Assembly: GCA_963513935.1 (NCBI GenBank)
Contig: OY740773.1
Location: 102,285,291 to 102,349,290, forward strand
Direction of reading: 5' to 3'
Source of the DNA: Aphrophora alni
Taxonomy: Eukaryota > Arthropoda > Insecta > Hemiptera > Aphrophoridae
DNA: 64,000 nucleotides
Shown here: positions 1 to 12,700 of the stretch, in pieces
Position numbering within the stretch: position 1 is the stretch's first letter
How the letters are laid out: the number at the start of each line of letters is the position of its first letter
The notes under the pieces: generated by a model
Database searches by the model: none
What the model was told of the DNA's origin: nothing
The model's input: only the letters and a program-made list of their open reading frames with translations
Position numbers and translations under genes: made by a program

Positions 1-535
1 CAAGACAGCATCTGCATTGCTTGTTTTGTATAGCTCTTCTAAGATTTATTAACATTTCATAATACGAAACGGTTGTCACAGTAGTTTTGTGGCACAAAAT
101 TCGACAAGCAATTCACCCCTTTTGTCTTAAAAGTCAGTGAAGTGCTTATACAACCCCAAATGTGTGGACTGGTGTTAATCAAATTTGGTATATGGCTATA
201 TTTTGGCCATATCTCTGGACAGTTTTAAAAAACTTGTTTGACATCTCAAAATTTGGTTGATGTAAGAAAAAACACAAAATTATGATTTTCTTAAAATCTA
301 CTCAAAAACAATTTTGTTAATTATAACCTTTAAGGAAACAAACAAAATGTTTTGGTTGTTATCTCTCAAAAAAATACTGGTGAGTTAGAAGTAAAAAACC
401 AAAATATAAGCTATGGGACTGTTTTAAAATATGAAATTTATCAAAATTATCGATTTCATTCAAATTTTAGGAAATGTGAAGATTAATAACCCAAACTCGA
501 GTTTACAAAAAGCATGTATAAAAATATTACAGTTC

Positions 536-578
<43 letters not shown>

Positions 579-1189
579 CACCTTACTGCTGTCTTTAAAA
601 GTTTGATTTTAATGAAATATGATTTGTTCTGAAGACATGTTTATGACACAAGCGAAGGAAGTTTAGGTTCATATTTAAAATTTATAAATTGTTTTTCAAA
701 GACTGTGTCCATGTTCATTTTTGCATTTTGATAGACCTTACTGACATTTTTGGTGATAATTAGTTTTGGTTTGTTTTATTGGGATGGGTGAGTGAGAAAG
801 TTTGTGCTTTCAAAAGTTGTAATTATGGAAGTTTTAGCTCTATAACCAAATCTAAGCGTCTGACTGTAAAATTTATAAATAAATCCTGCCAATCTGGGTA
901 GAAATTTGTAAAATGATAATTTTGTTTACTCTGAATTCTCAAACAAACAAAAAAAATTATTGAAATTGCAGTTGCTTTAATTTAATTTATCTAATAGTTT
1001 AAGCGTGATTTTATTTAAAATTTTGTTATTTGAACTTAGTTTTGGTTCTAGGGTTGAAAATTCCATAATTTCAATAACTTTTAAAAGATACTATGTTCTC
1101 AAATATTGTATATATTTTTTAAAAGTATTATGAACAAAATGATCTTAAAATATTAACACCCTATTTGACAATATACACATTGTTTTTAG
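1..1189. other. Intronic AT-rich DNA upstream of first visible exon
   Basis: No coding signal is seen. A pure (TAA)n microsatellite lies at about 540-577. The stretch ends in a TTTTTAG acceptor at 1189, so it is read as the 3' part of a RELCH intron. Confidence 0.5.
540..577. repeat. (TAA)n microsatellite
   Basis: About a dozen uninterrupted TAA/ATA units. Confidence 0.9.
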
Positions 1190-1354
1190 AGTGAGGAACT
1201 AACAATGTCTGCTCTCCAAGACTCGTCAACAACTGTCGTAGAGATGGCGGTTAATACTTTATTACCTGTTCTTGCCAAATGGGCGCTAGATCTAGGAAGA
1301 CTTCAGTCACATCTCCTCAGTAGACTGTTAAGTTTGCTTGAAACACTTCTCAAG
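1190..1354 (+). CDS. RELCH: RELCH exon (HEAT-repeat segment)
   Basis: Acceptor TTTTTAG ends at 1189 and donor GTAAAT starts at 1355. The exon is 165 bp, phase 0 at both ends, 55 codons. It encodes a leucine-rich amphipathic HEAT helix pair with the motif LLPVLAKWALDLGRL. The ATG at 1205 is internal to the exon and is not proposed as a start. Its phase-0 end does not fit the 7790 exon, which needs one carried base, so an intervening exon is required. Confidence 0.75.
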
Positions 1355-4300
1355 GTAAATTACAATTCAAAACTAGAACCTCTTTATACTTGACTTAAAA
1401 TACTTCTACAAAGGAAGTTCTTTACAGATCTGAATGAAATTTTATGATTTGTGTTTTATAGAAAGCTTTAACATTCTAGATTTGAATAAAGGTTGTAAAT
1501 ATTTTTAGGGATACTTTACAAAATTTAAATAAATGTTACACCAACTTTCCCTCCAATACTCATTCATAAAACCAAAGTTAAGCAAATAAAAAGTATTCAT
1601 TGCCATCTCGCTAAAAGTTAGAAGTTTTCAGGGAAAAAATTAAACATGTGTGGTGATGCTCCCATTTTTTTGTGTTCTGTAACTTTTCTCTACATGTGTA
1701 ATTTAAAGAATTTATTTTATAATTATTATTTTTACTGAATTTTTAATTTCTCTGTTATTTAAACTTATTGGGCGCTATTTTGTGAGGCAGCACAGACACT
1801 TAATGATTTTTTCGGGATCATGGAGTCTTCTAGGAAAATTTACTTAATCACAAATAAACTACAGATTTTGGAAATACAGTAGAGTCTCGCAAACTCGGCA
1901 CTCGATAACCCGGCAGTCCGGATTACTCGGCGACCCCAACGGGAAAAAAATATATTGCTAAAAACAGCGATGTTCGTAAAAGTTCGGCAGATCCCAAAGC
2001 GGGCATTAACTTCGATCGCTCGAATCGTTGATGGTACTTTTCCCACGTTAAACTTGTCACAAAGCTTTTTTTATAGATTCCCCTCTGTCAAGTCTTTTTA
2101 ACACATTTAACCACCTCTCAAACGAAACCAACACACGCTTCCGTTTTCGTAACTCTCTCATTTTTATTTACTGTATATACTGTGCGTAGATCATAACCAG
2201 TCAAAGAAAACTGAAAAGAAATGTTATATTTTCCATAATGTATACTAAATTGATTCGTGGAAAAAAAGCGGCCCATCAAACGTTTTTGCAGATGTATGTT
2301 TGCTATACCGACGGTTGCTAATGCCGCGGTGTTTTTTCGCCGCCGACAATGGGATACCGCTACCGACAAAGTCGTTTGACTCGCCGCTTTGGTGCCGCGG
2401 TGTTTTTACACCGCCGACGATAGGATACCGCTATCGACAAAGTCGTTTGATATCGCTTTGGTGTTTCAATTACAATTTATTTTTTGCCCTTATTCCCGAT
2501 AACCCGGCATTTCACAAACTCGGCACACTTCCGGTTCACATTACGCTGAGTTTGCGGGACTCTACTTTACTAATATTTCAATACTGTTCAGTATCCCTGG
2601 AACTTCTATGGAAACATACATTTACATTAATTCTTGTAATCAAACCCAGACAACAAATGAAATTTAATATGATGGAAGCGCTCCTAAAAGGAAAGACAAA
2701 CCTAATTAATAATTCTTATTAATCTAGCATGACAATTGTAAAATAAAGACAGACATAAATATATTCATGGATTGTATTATAAGTGTCCAAAGTCTTTTCC
2801 TAACGTATCAATTGCTAATAATGTTCTTAGTTAATTAATTGAATTAAAATTGATTGTAACTATCAGTTGAAACAACACAAGTCTTTTTTTAATTTGTTTT
2901 CAACTCATATTTAAAATAAGAATCATTAGAAATGTTTCTGACTTGCTCAAATTAATGTTTTAGATATATTTTTAAGTCTTTTATTCAAGTAATATATGAT
3001 TGTTATATAACTAAATGACTCTTAACAAGCATATTATATACCAGGACACTAACCTGTTTATTGCAACTTATAACTATTTAATTCTGATTCTTTCACTCAT
3101 TTGAAGCGTAGCTTTAGTAGATTCGTTAGAACCGTTCTGGTTAATGAGAAGATCTCGTAATGGCAAGAGAGTCAAACAGGACTACTCTTGCCGAAAGAAG
3201 ATGAGTAAAAAAGTCTCTAAGGAGTACACTGTTTCAGTTTGGTTATCAAATACTGTGATTGGTGAATAATTTAGGCCAATTAGAGTTAACCTAACGGTTA
3301 TGTCGGCGCACTAACACACCACACTGAATCTAATATGTTTTAATCTTTTGAGGAAATTATTATTTCTTAAAATTACCTAATAAATATAAAATGTTTACAA
3401 TATTTATTTATTTAAACATTTGTTAAGTATTTAGGATTTTTCAGTCATACAAATCGTTTATTCACGATTCTATAACATTACCCAATTTAGGAACACTGTC
3501 TGTCTGCCTATACGAGGTTTCAAATATACGATTGTAATACGAGAGATGATGCAAGTTTCCCGACATCATATCTCACTTACGTCACATATCGAACCGAGTA
3601 CTAACCCAGCTCTGAGATCCAAAAATGTGAAATGTTACAGTGCCCCTACCAGAAATATAGTTTCATTGATATATGATATGCAACATGTTTTGGTTGCTTA
3701 GGGTCAAACTGATATTTTAGACTGGGATTAGAGTTAGACTAACCTAAGATAATATAATCCTGCAGGAAAATATGCTTCTCCATTCCATAAGCATATTAAT
3801 TTCCCTATGTTTTATCAGTAGACAAACCACCGCTCGGATCTTAAGTTAATTATAATAAACTAAAAATAGTATTTACATTTAATTATTAAAAGAAATTGCA
3901 CACAAACTCAAATTGAAATATGGGTGAGCAAAGCTTTAGGCCCAATTCTAACTCACACATTTAAATATATATTTTCGCAGTGTGTGCCCTTCTCATGGTC
4001 ACCCAAGAAAGCCAAACTCAGCCCGACATAATAATTTAAGGAAAACTGGTAATTTAAATTATCTAAATTAATTTGGAGGACTGGATACTGTCCAGTCGAG
4101 CTGTCGGCACACCAAACACTGGTGAAGCCAAAGTCATATGTCATAGGCGCTGCTGCCATCAGCTGGGAAATAAAACATTACACATTTTTTTATTAATAAC
4201 AACTGAGCCACAAGGAGATTAGCGCTAAGGCCTTGTTACAAGCTGGTGCTTGGTTGAGACCTGGTGTGCAACCAATGAGGACCCACAATGGTAACCGTGT

Positions 4301-7300
4301 CTCTATATTGTCACAGCTGGGAGTTTTGAGACTCCCCACAAATAGAGTAGATGTGATAGAGGTCTCACTGGGATTTGTTTATATTTTATAGTTTTTTAAT
4401 ATTTTTTTTGTTATGTACTGTTTTTTTGTTTTTTTTATGGGATAATTGCAGTGTTAAGACGAAATAATTAGTTGGTTTTCATGTAATCAAAAATGCGTCC
4501 AATGCATGTCAAAGCAATTATCAACATGATCAGAAGGATTACTAAGTTAGCATTTCTTTTTTCAGGCGGTTGTGTTTGTGCAATTACGTTTAAAATAACA
4601 GTAATTACGCGAAATTTTGTTTGCCTTTTTTTAATTTGATCTTTAAGCATGGTTCAAATCGGGTTGTATTTGTATATTGTTTAGAGAGACAAATAAAGAT
4701 TTTCCATTTATAATAAATGTTTTAAAAGTAAGTTTCTCACCTGTAAGTATTCCACCTATGCACACATTTTCAAACAGCAATATTCTGACTTTTATGTACA
4801 CACCACTTCATCCCCGAATAACATGTTCCACAGAAAATCTCCCAAAAAATCAAATGTTTCGAAATTGAAATATGATATTTCAACTATTGAGAACATTTAT
4901 AACTTCAATGTGGCAATTCATATATAAATGAAAAATTACAGTATGCAAATATACCTTTCCATACTAATATGCTTTCATCTATGCGTCATAACTTTTGAAA
5001 TGGATAAAATACTGATTTCATTTTTCCAGTAATATTGTCCATTGTTCCAGTAATTGTGGGTTGCAATTTGTATAACTTGTTTTGTAGTGGATTATCTTTT
5101 TTATTTGAGTAAAGTAATCTTTGTTATTAAATAGTCTGAGTAAAAGTAAAAATCTGTTTTGCGAGAAAATTTGACCACAAATTGGCGTTGCAAGTAAAAG
5201 ATCTGTGGACCAAATACTCTTTGCAGTGATGTTTTACAACACATGATGTTAATATTATTACAGCAAATAAGGAGTAAAGTTCATCAACCTTAGTTTCAGT
5301 CCAGATTTTCAATTTAGAATATTCGGTAACAGGTACAATCTCACAAACAAAGTTATAATATTTATTTAGTTTCTGTGGCAGTGTGGCTAACCAAATCTCT
5401 GTAAAAAAAAAAAATGTTAAAAAAAAACGAAATTATTACCATTACCCTATTGAAAAATGTGGTTATGATTCCTAACATGAAAAGGTATAAGTTCGTCATC
5501 ACTTTCCTCCGCATGTTCATCTAAGTTATAAACAACTTCACTTTCACTGTCACATTCAAAATCCAAATCTAATTGAATTATCAGTGATATGCCGTTCCAT
5601 TGCAATAAAAATAGGTTATGATCTAATGAAACTACAATAATAAAAATATACTACAACACATGTGCACAAACAACCACACAACATCGGACACCAGACAGAA
5701 AAACACAAAACACATCATCTTAATAAAGTATTTCAATGATATCTATGTTTGACATTTTGGGTTTATAGGTGAACAGTGATATAAAAAGAGAGCAGCACTG
5801 TACAGAAACGCTAATAATAAAAAATATCGTTCATTTACGGGCATGCTAACACAAGAAAGAGGAGAGAACGTTCTCAAACATGAATGCTCTCACAGACAGT
5901 AGAAATATCTCACGTTACTGAACGTGAATGCTAATTAAAAGGTTAAATATCTACATTTGCTTAGTAATATTAGATTTTAAATTTCTAATTATCTATGGAT
6001 TGTATTTATTTTAGAGGTACAAATTTAAAAAATAAATACTAAACCATTACATTTGTTTTGGTTTGTAACAGAGAGGGATGGAATCTTTAGGATCAAGTCT
6101 TGGCAGACCAGCATCGTTACACCAAGCTTCAATGATTTTAGGGGCTTTACGTTCATTATTGCCTTTCTTAGTAATGAGTGTAGCAAGTGTGGATTGTGTT
6201 CTGGCGAGGATAGAACCAGGCCTTCCACTTGCTGAGCCAAGTAGGTAACCAGAACCTTGTCTTTATTTAAAATATGTAATAGCAAGTAAGATTACAAACT
6301 TTGATATGAAGGATATAATGAAAGCACCAGAAAGGTAATTTAAAAAATAGGCTTTTAAGAGTTTGGCTACTTTTATAGAGGATGAACAATGATCAATGAC
6401 TAAAGGAATTGTTCTTGTAGACTTAGTCACAAAGAAGAAGAAGAAGAGGGAAACATAGAAGAACGTGGAATGATAGGATGAGAGAGGCTTTGAAATACAC
6501 GGAGAAGCATTATGGTCTTGACAGTAGGACTTAGAGAAAAGGAACAGGAAGATTTCTATTAGCTTTAGCTTTTTTATTTATCTATTCTATGTGTTACAAT
6601 GTTCAAATCCTATAATAAAAATAAATGAAAGTAATATACACGTTATTATGACAGGATTTGAAGATAAGATAATAATACTAATAGATTACTGCTTACTTGC
6701 ACAATATTTATTACACTTTGTATCTTGAAAAGTTAGCACAGAAATATAAAATAATAATTTTTTTAATTGTTGTATATTTTGTTTTTTAATTATTTTTCTA
6801 GAGTAAAAAATTGAAGTATGTTGGTCTTTTTACACATTTGACTGGCCACCATTTTTTATGGGCATAACCTCTAATTTCAAGCAGTTTTTTCAGCTAAACA
6901 AGACTTTTAAAAGTTGTATCACTCAATGGGCTAAATTTTAATTAAAATTTCCATTTGCCCCCCAAAAAATCCATTTTGTTGTGAAAGGTGAATTAATTTC
7001 ATATGCCAAAAAACAGATTTATTTACACCATAAAACATGTGTAAGATTTCAATGTTCTTCCTATTTAACTCTCCTGAAACTTTTTGTCACCCAGTCTAGG
7101 ATGTTTTTGTCCTTATTTGATGATTAAATGAGTGCTTATTTGATGGTCCCAATTTTGCTAAGAAGGATAATTATGGTGCTAAAGAAATTTACTTAAATCA
7201 TGCTAACTAATTCATTAGTCACAATCGAATGAGGTCCTTTTCCTTCTTTGTTGTGTTTATTTGATTGCTCATTCCTCAATTTTTTGTACCAATATCTCAC

Positions 7301-9763
7301 ACCACTGTCACTCAACATTATTCCCGTAAACTCGACACAAGCGAGTTTAGCAGCATTCTGTCCTTCTGGTTGTAGAAATCGATTCACAGCACGAATCTCA
7401 CAACTGGAGGTAGTTATGATAGAAGGCTCCATTTAAATTCGCTCACTACCACAACAATAAAACAAATTAATTGAAAATTAATGTGCATTGAGGTTAATAA
7501 TTACTGACTGCAACAACAAAAAACGTATGACATCCAACATGAATTTACCAGCTGATCAGAAGTTAATTTCTGAACAGCCCTTGTATGTAAATTTGAAAAC
7601 ATGTATCTTACACCTATTAGAATTTGATATGTGACCACCACATCTCTTAAAATACAAAATAATTCACGTTTCAAAAGATCCAGATATAAATTTTTTTGAA
7701 AATAGATTATATATATTTCAAGTGATGTACATCTAGACCTTCAAGTGAGCATGTTCTAATGTAACTTAAGAATCTTCTTTTTTTTACAGGAACAGGATTT
7801 GTGGACTTGTGCAGAGGACTTTCAAACCCTTCAATATTCTACGATGGTGAACACAGTGTTGGGACTGTAATGGGAGCTTTTGATGTATATGTTAAAGAAG
7901 CAGAATGGCCTGAACTGATGTGGATTGTAGAAACATTGTAAGTATATCCTTAACTCTGAAATTCAGTCAAAAATTTACTTTCTCACATAATAAATATACA
8001 GTGTGTCTGTTTAGGAGGTTGATGAACTTTTGGAGGTAATTCCTAAGTTCCTAAACATATGTCTAAAAATCCTTAGTTTTCTGTCGGTCTGTTTATTATT
8101 TTTTTAACCAATGTTTAAGTCAAGAAAATATTGATATATCAATACCACTTTTACAGAATATTTAATACTGTTAGCTTGCTGTATATTACAAAATCTTAAA
8201 ATTGTTCACGTAACCGTTTCAAAATGACATTCGTTGAAAATTTTGGATTCTAAATATCTTAAAAACTTTGATTTTACAAAATATTTAGCTCTTTTAATGC
8301 AGAACAAGACAATATGTTTTGCCTTTCAACAACAAGAAAACAAAAATAATTGCGAAATTAACCAACTAAAAAGTGATCAACAGGTCTTAGCTCTTTGTGG
8401 AGATGATGAAAAATAAATTTTGTGTAGGGTGTTTGAATTTTTCTCCGTTTTTTTTTCTTTTCTTGAGAGAAAACCTCTTGGTCATCATCGTCATAAAAAA
8501 TGGATGAAAAGAATATGAAATAAAAACCCCTAGCCCTCTCAAGTACTGTAATAGCATCATTATCAGAAAAGAAAAAAGCTAGGATCTAACTGAAAACGAC
8601 GGATCTAACTCAAGACTACATGAAGAAACTTGTAAATCCATCTCAGGATTGCCAAGCATCTACTCACTAAAGTGAGCCCTTAACGATTGTAGAGTATTTG
8701 AAAAATGCATACCGGTAGTAATATATCTTTGTGTACTGTTTATTGAAGTTATTTTGAATATAAAATGAATTGATTCTTGAGTAAATATATGTCAACTGGA
8801 GTACTAGAAAATATGTATTATTATACTAGTTATATTTATGTATATAGTATATTCTTATACTCATTACTAGGATCCCAAAGATTTTGAACTGCCTGGAAAT
8901 TATTGATATTACTCATGAAGATCTTCTTTCTGGGTTCATTTCCTTCTTTAAGTCGCTAGCTGCTGGTTTTGGAAAGACTGTTACATTGGAAAAGGTATTG
9001 TAACATTTACATTATTTATTTACTCTACAGATTTATCACTTTATTGTTTAAATGTAGTGTTAGGCTTATTATCTCTGGTTCTAATTTAGATAGAGATATG
9101 AAACAAACAGCAACTTCGTATATCTACAGAGTGAGCCAAAAATAAGGTATGTTCCAAAATTCATAAATTGTGATTTTGTCCTCTTCTGGTTTTGTTTTGT
9201 TTTTCTTCTTCTTTTCTTTTAATTTATATCAACAGTTGCTATGCAACTTTTTTATGAATGGCTAATTTTATTGTACTTCTTATGTTATATTATGAGGGTT
9301 ACAATTTAATATGAATGATATTTAAACTAATGTGAAAGGTAGGATATTAATGAAATGGATGTGACATTTATTTAATGTCACTATCTCAATTATAATCAGA
9401 GATATTAAGTCATTAACACTATGTTTATCTGTAATGATTATCCTAATAGTATTACTGCCCAGAGTTTAACTCCTTTATTGGTGTAGAGATTGTTCCTTTT
9501 TAAAAATATGGTATTATTGAACTAGAATTAAAAAAGTAAATTGAAAGAGTAAATCCTATCAATAAATTTCTTTAAAAAAAGGTTTCCTCACAATGAAATG
9601 GGGATAATGTGTTTTATATTTGGCAATCTTTTACAAATATGTCCGGTAACAAATTTACTGACCTTAACATTATTTACTCTACTACTACTTTAGTTTTGTA
9701 CCTCCTTTTCATATTCATACTATTTCATTTCAAAAGATAGAGTAGCAACATGTGATTGACCAT

Positions 9764-9799
<36 letters not shown>

Positions 9800-12700
9800 G
9801 AAGTTAACTCTGGGGTAAATTATTCTTTGGAAGAATGTACTTAAGTTTAAACACAGTCGTCATATCTGAAATGCATACATTTATTATCAGATATATAAAA
9901 GAAAACCTACTTTATTTACAGTATTAAGCAAACAACCTGAAACACGTGTTCATAAAATTAAACCAAATCAAATAAATGTTCAAGTCTTTTTTTTTACAAT
10001 AGCTAATACAAATTTCCCATAAGTATATATATTATTCCTTTAATTATTTTAATGAATGCCTCTAAATCAAAACTTAAATTTATAAACATATAGTTCCTAA
10101 AATAAACGATTCATTTGCAGGAATATATAGTTAATAATGTAAAACATCACGCTATACCTAAACACCCATTTACTGAATTTATTAACTTCTAATGGCAATT
10201 TAACTGCTCTTAATTTCATTTTAATTTGATTAATAAAACTTTCAAGTTGCCAATCCAAAGTCGAATATTTCGCCTATAAAATCTGATGTAACCGCAGATG
10301 AACCACTAAAATTTATCGATATCAACCGGTATTATACTAATGGTTACTGTGTGACAATGTGAAAAGTCAGATTTTAATATAGACTCATTTGAAAGACGCG
10401 GTTAAGCCAAAGTGTTCTCATTTAAATACCAAATATCACTGTGAAGTACACTAGTAAAAGGACTCACCCCTGAGAAAATTTAATAACAATAATAACTTTC
10501 TTTTTCTAAATTGATGTTAACACATCTGGCGCCTAAAAGTCGAGCAAATCAATAATTAAATTCAATTTTAACAATAGATAAATACTTTGTGGAACTCTTC
10601 AAGTTCAAAAGATAAATTGTTTTACTTTTTAAAAAAAAAAAATAGCTTCACTATAAATAATAACTTCATCTCAATTTTAAAACTGTTACAAATGTCGCCG
10701 CAACTGTGGGCTTTTTAGTCGAAATAAACAGTGATTTTGGTAATGAGAATTCTTGAAATCAAGGTAAGGACTCTCTTTATAATAATAAGAAAGATTCTTT
10801 TTTAAAATTTTTTGTGTTAAATATAGTAAGATAAAAATGGAGTCAGAAATTGTAAATGTAAATAATAGTGATGAACAGGTAGGGTTAGGAAATCAAAATT
10901 CTTTAAATAATATAGAGCCATTGGAATTTACAGGGGATATTTTTGATAATTTAGAGAAAGAATCGCAAAGTAATGAGCAAACAAATGAACAATTTGCACA
11001 AAATTTTTTAGATCAAGAAATAAGTAGTAATAATAATAGTAGGCGTTCAAGTGTGAACGCGAATAGTAGTTCAGGTTCGGATTTTAATGGGTTTGATAGT
11101 GATAGGATACTAAATAGTAAAGAAAAGTGTGAAGATATGAATAAAAAATTAGTAGAAACACCAGGGGTAGAAATTGTAGAAGAAAATTCAGATAAGGAAT
11201 TAGGAGATGAAGAGGTTAGGGTAATTGAGCAGGTTAGTGTAACCGAAGAGGTTAGGGTAGGTAAGAAATTGGAAAATAATGATCAGGATTTAGAGATTAA
11301 GAGTATGTTTGAGCAATTGATGAGTAAATTTGATCAGAAATTTGAACAAAGTAGCTTAGAAACAAAAAAGGAAAGTTTAGAGTTAAGACAAGATTTGAAA
11401 CAAGAATTTAATATTAGATTTGAACAGAATAATCTAGAATTTAGGCAAGATAATGATAAGAAGTTTGAATGTATAAATAATAGGTTTGATCAAAACAATT
11501 TGGAATTAAAAGAAATAAGTAATAAATTTGATCAGAATAAGCTGGAAATCAATGCTAAACTAGAAGATTTTAATATTAAACTTGAACAGAATAATGTCAA
11601 ACTTGATAAGATAGATAATGACCTGAAACAGAGTAAACTAGAACTAAGACAAGATAATTTAGATTTAAAAGAAGAAATGTACAAAAAATTTGAAGAAACT
11701 AGGGCTGAATTTAAAGAAGGTTATGTAAATGTAGAACAGGGCCTAAGACAAGAAATTAAACAAACTAGGTTAGATATAGAAAATAATTTTGATGAAAAAA
11801 TTGTTAAAATTGAAATAGATATGTCTGATAAAATATGTAGCATAGTTAAGGAAATTGATAATGTTAAATCTGAGACGGAAGTAAAATTGTTAAGTAATCA
11901 AATAGAAGCTAAAAATAATCTAAAGGTTGTTGAGAACAAAATTTGTAAAGAGATTTTAGAGGTTAAGAGTGATGTAAACAATAGAGTAGATAAGTTTGAG
12001 ATGCAGTTAGGGAAAACAGACGAAAAAATAACTTTGTTAGACTTAGAAGTAGGAAAACAGAAGAATTTAGAAAAGCAAGAAATTTTAGAGTTAAAAAACA
12101 ATGTAGAGGACCAGATTAATAGCTTAAATTTAAAATTTGAAGGAGAGTTTATGCAAAAAATAAGGGAGAATTTTGTAGAACAGGGTAGCATAAGTCAGGG
12201 TACTTATACAAGTGCGAATATAATTAATGAGACTATAATCCCAGAGTTTCAAAATGAAAGGTTAGAACCGCACCCGAAGGTGTTTATAGAAGCTATAGAG
12301 ACATTTAACAAAATAAATGGGGGACAATGGAAGATAAAGCTAGGTTGTTTAAGGAAATACTTTAAAGGTGAAGCAGAGTTATGGTTTGAAGCACACAAAA
12401 ATGAGTGGGGTAGTTTTGAAGAGTTTAGGATAGCATTTCTAGATAGGTTCTGGTCTGAAGAGAAACAGGAACAACTGAAAACTAAATTATTGGTAGGAAG
12501 CTATTTTAGGGGACCGATGGAAGAAGTATTTAGATATGTAATGAGCTTATATAATAAGACACAATTTTTAGATCCGCCCATGTCTATGGATACATTTGTA
12601 AGACATATAAGCAGGAAAATGCCTGAAAAACTAGAGTTAATGATGTTAGCAGCTAGACCTAAAAATGTAAATGACCTAGAAAAGTTAATTTTAAGTTGGC

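Noticed and set aside
4200..4370. tRNA-like or SINE head block
   Set aside because: No tRNA A and B box pair could be placed, and no second copy was seen.
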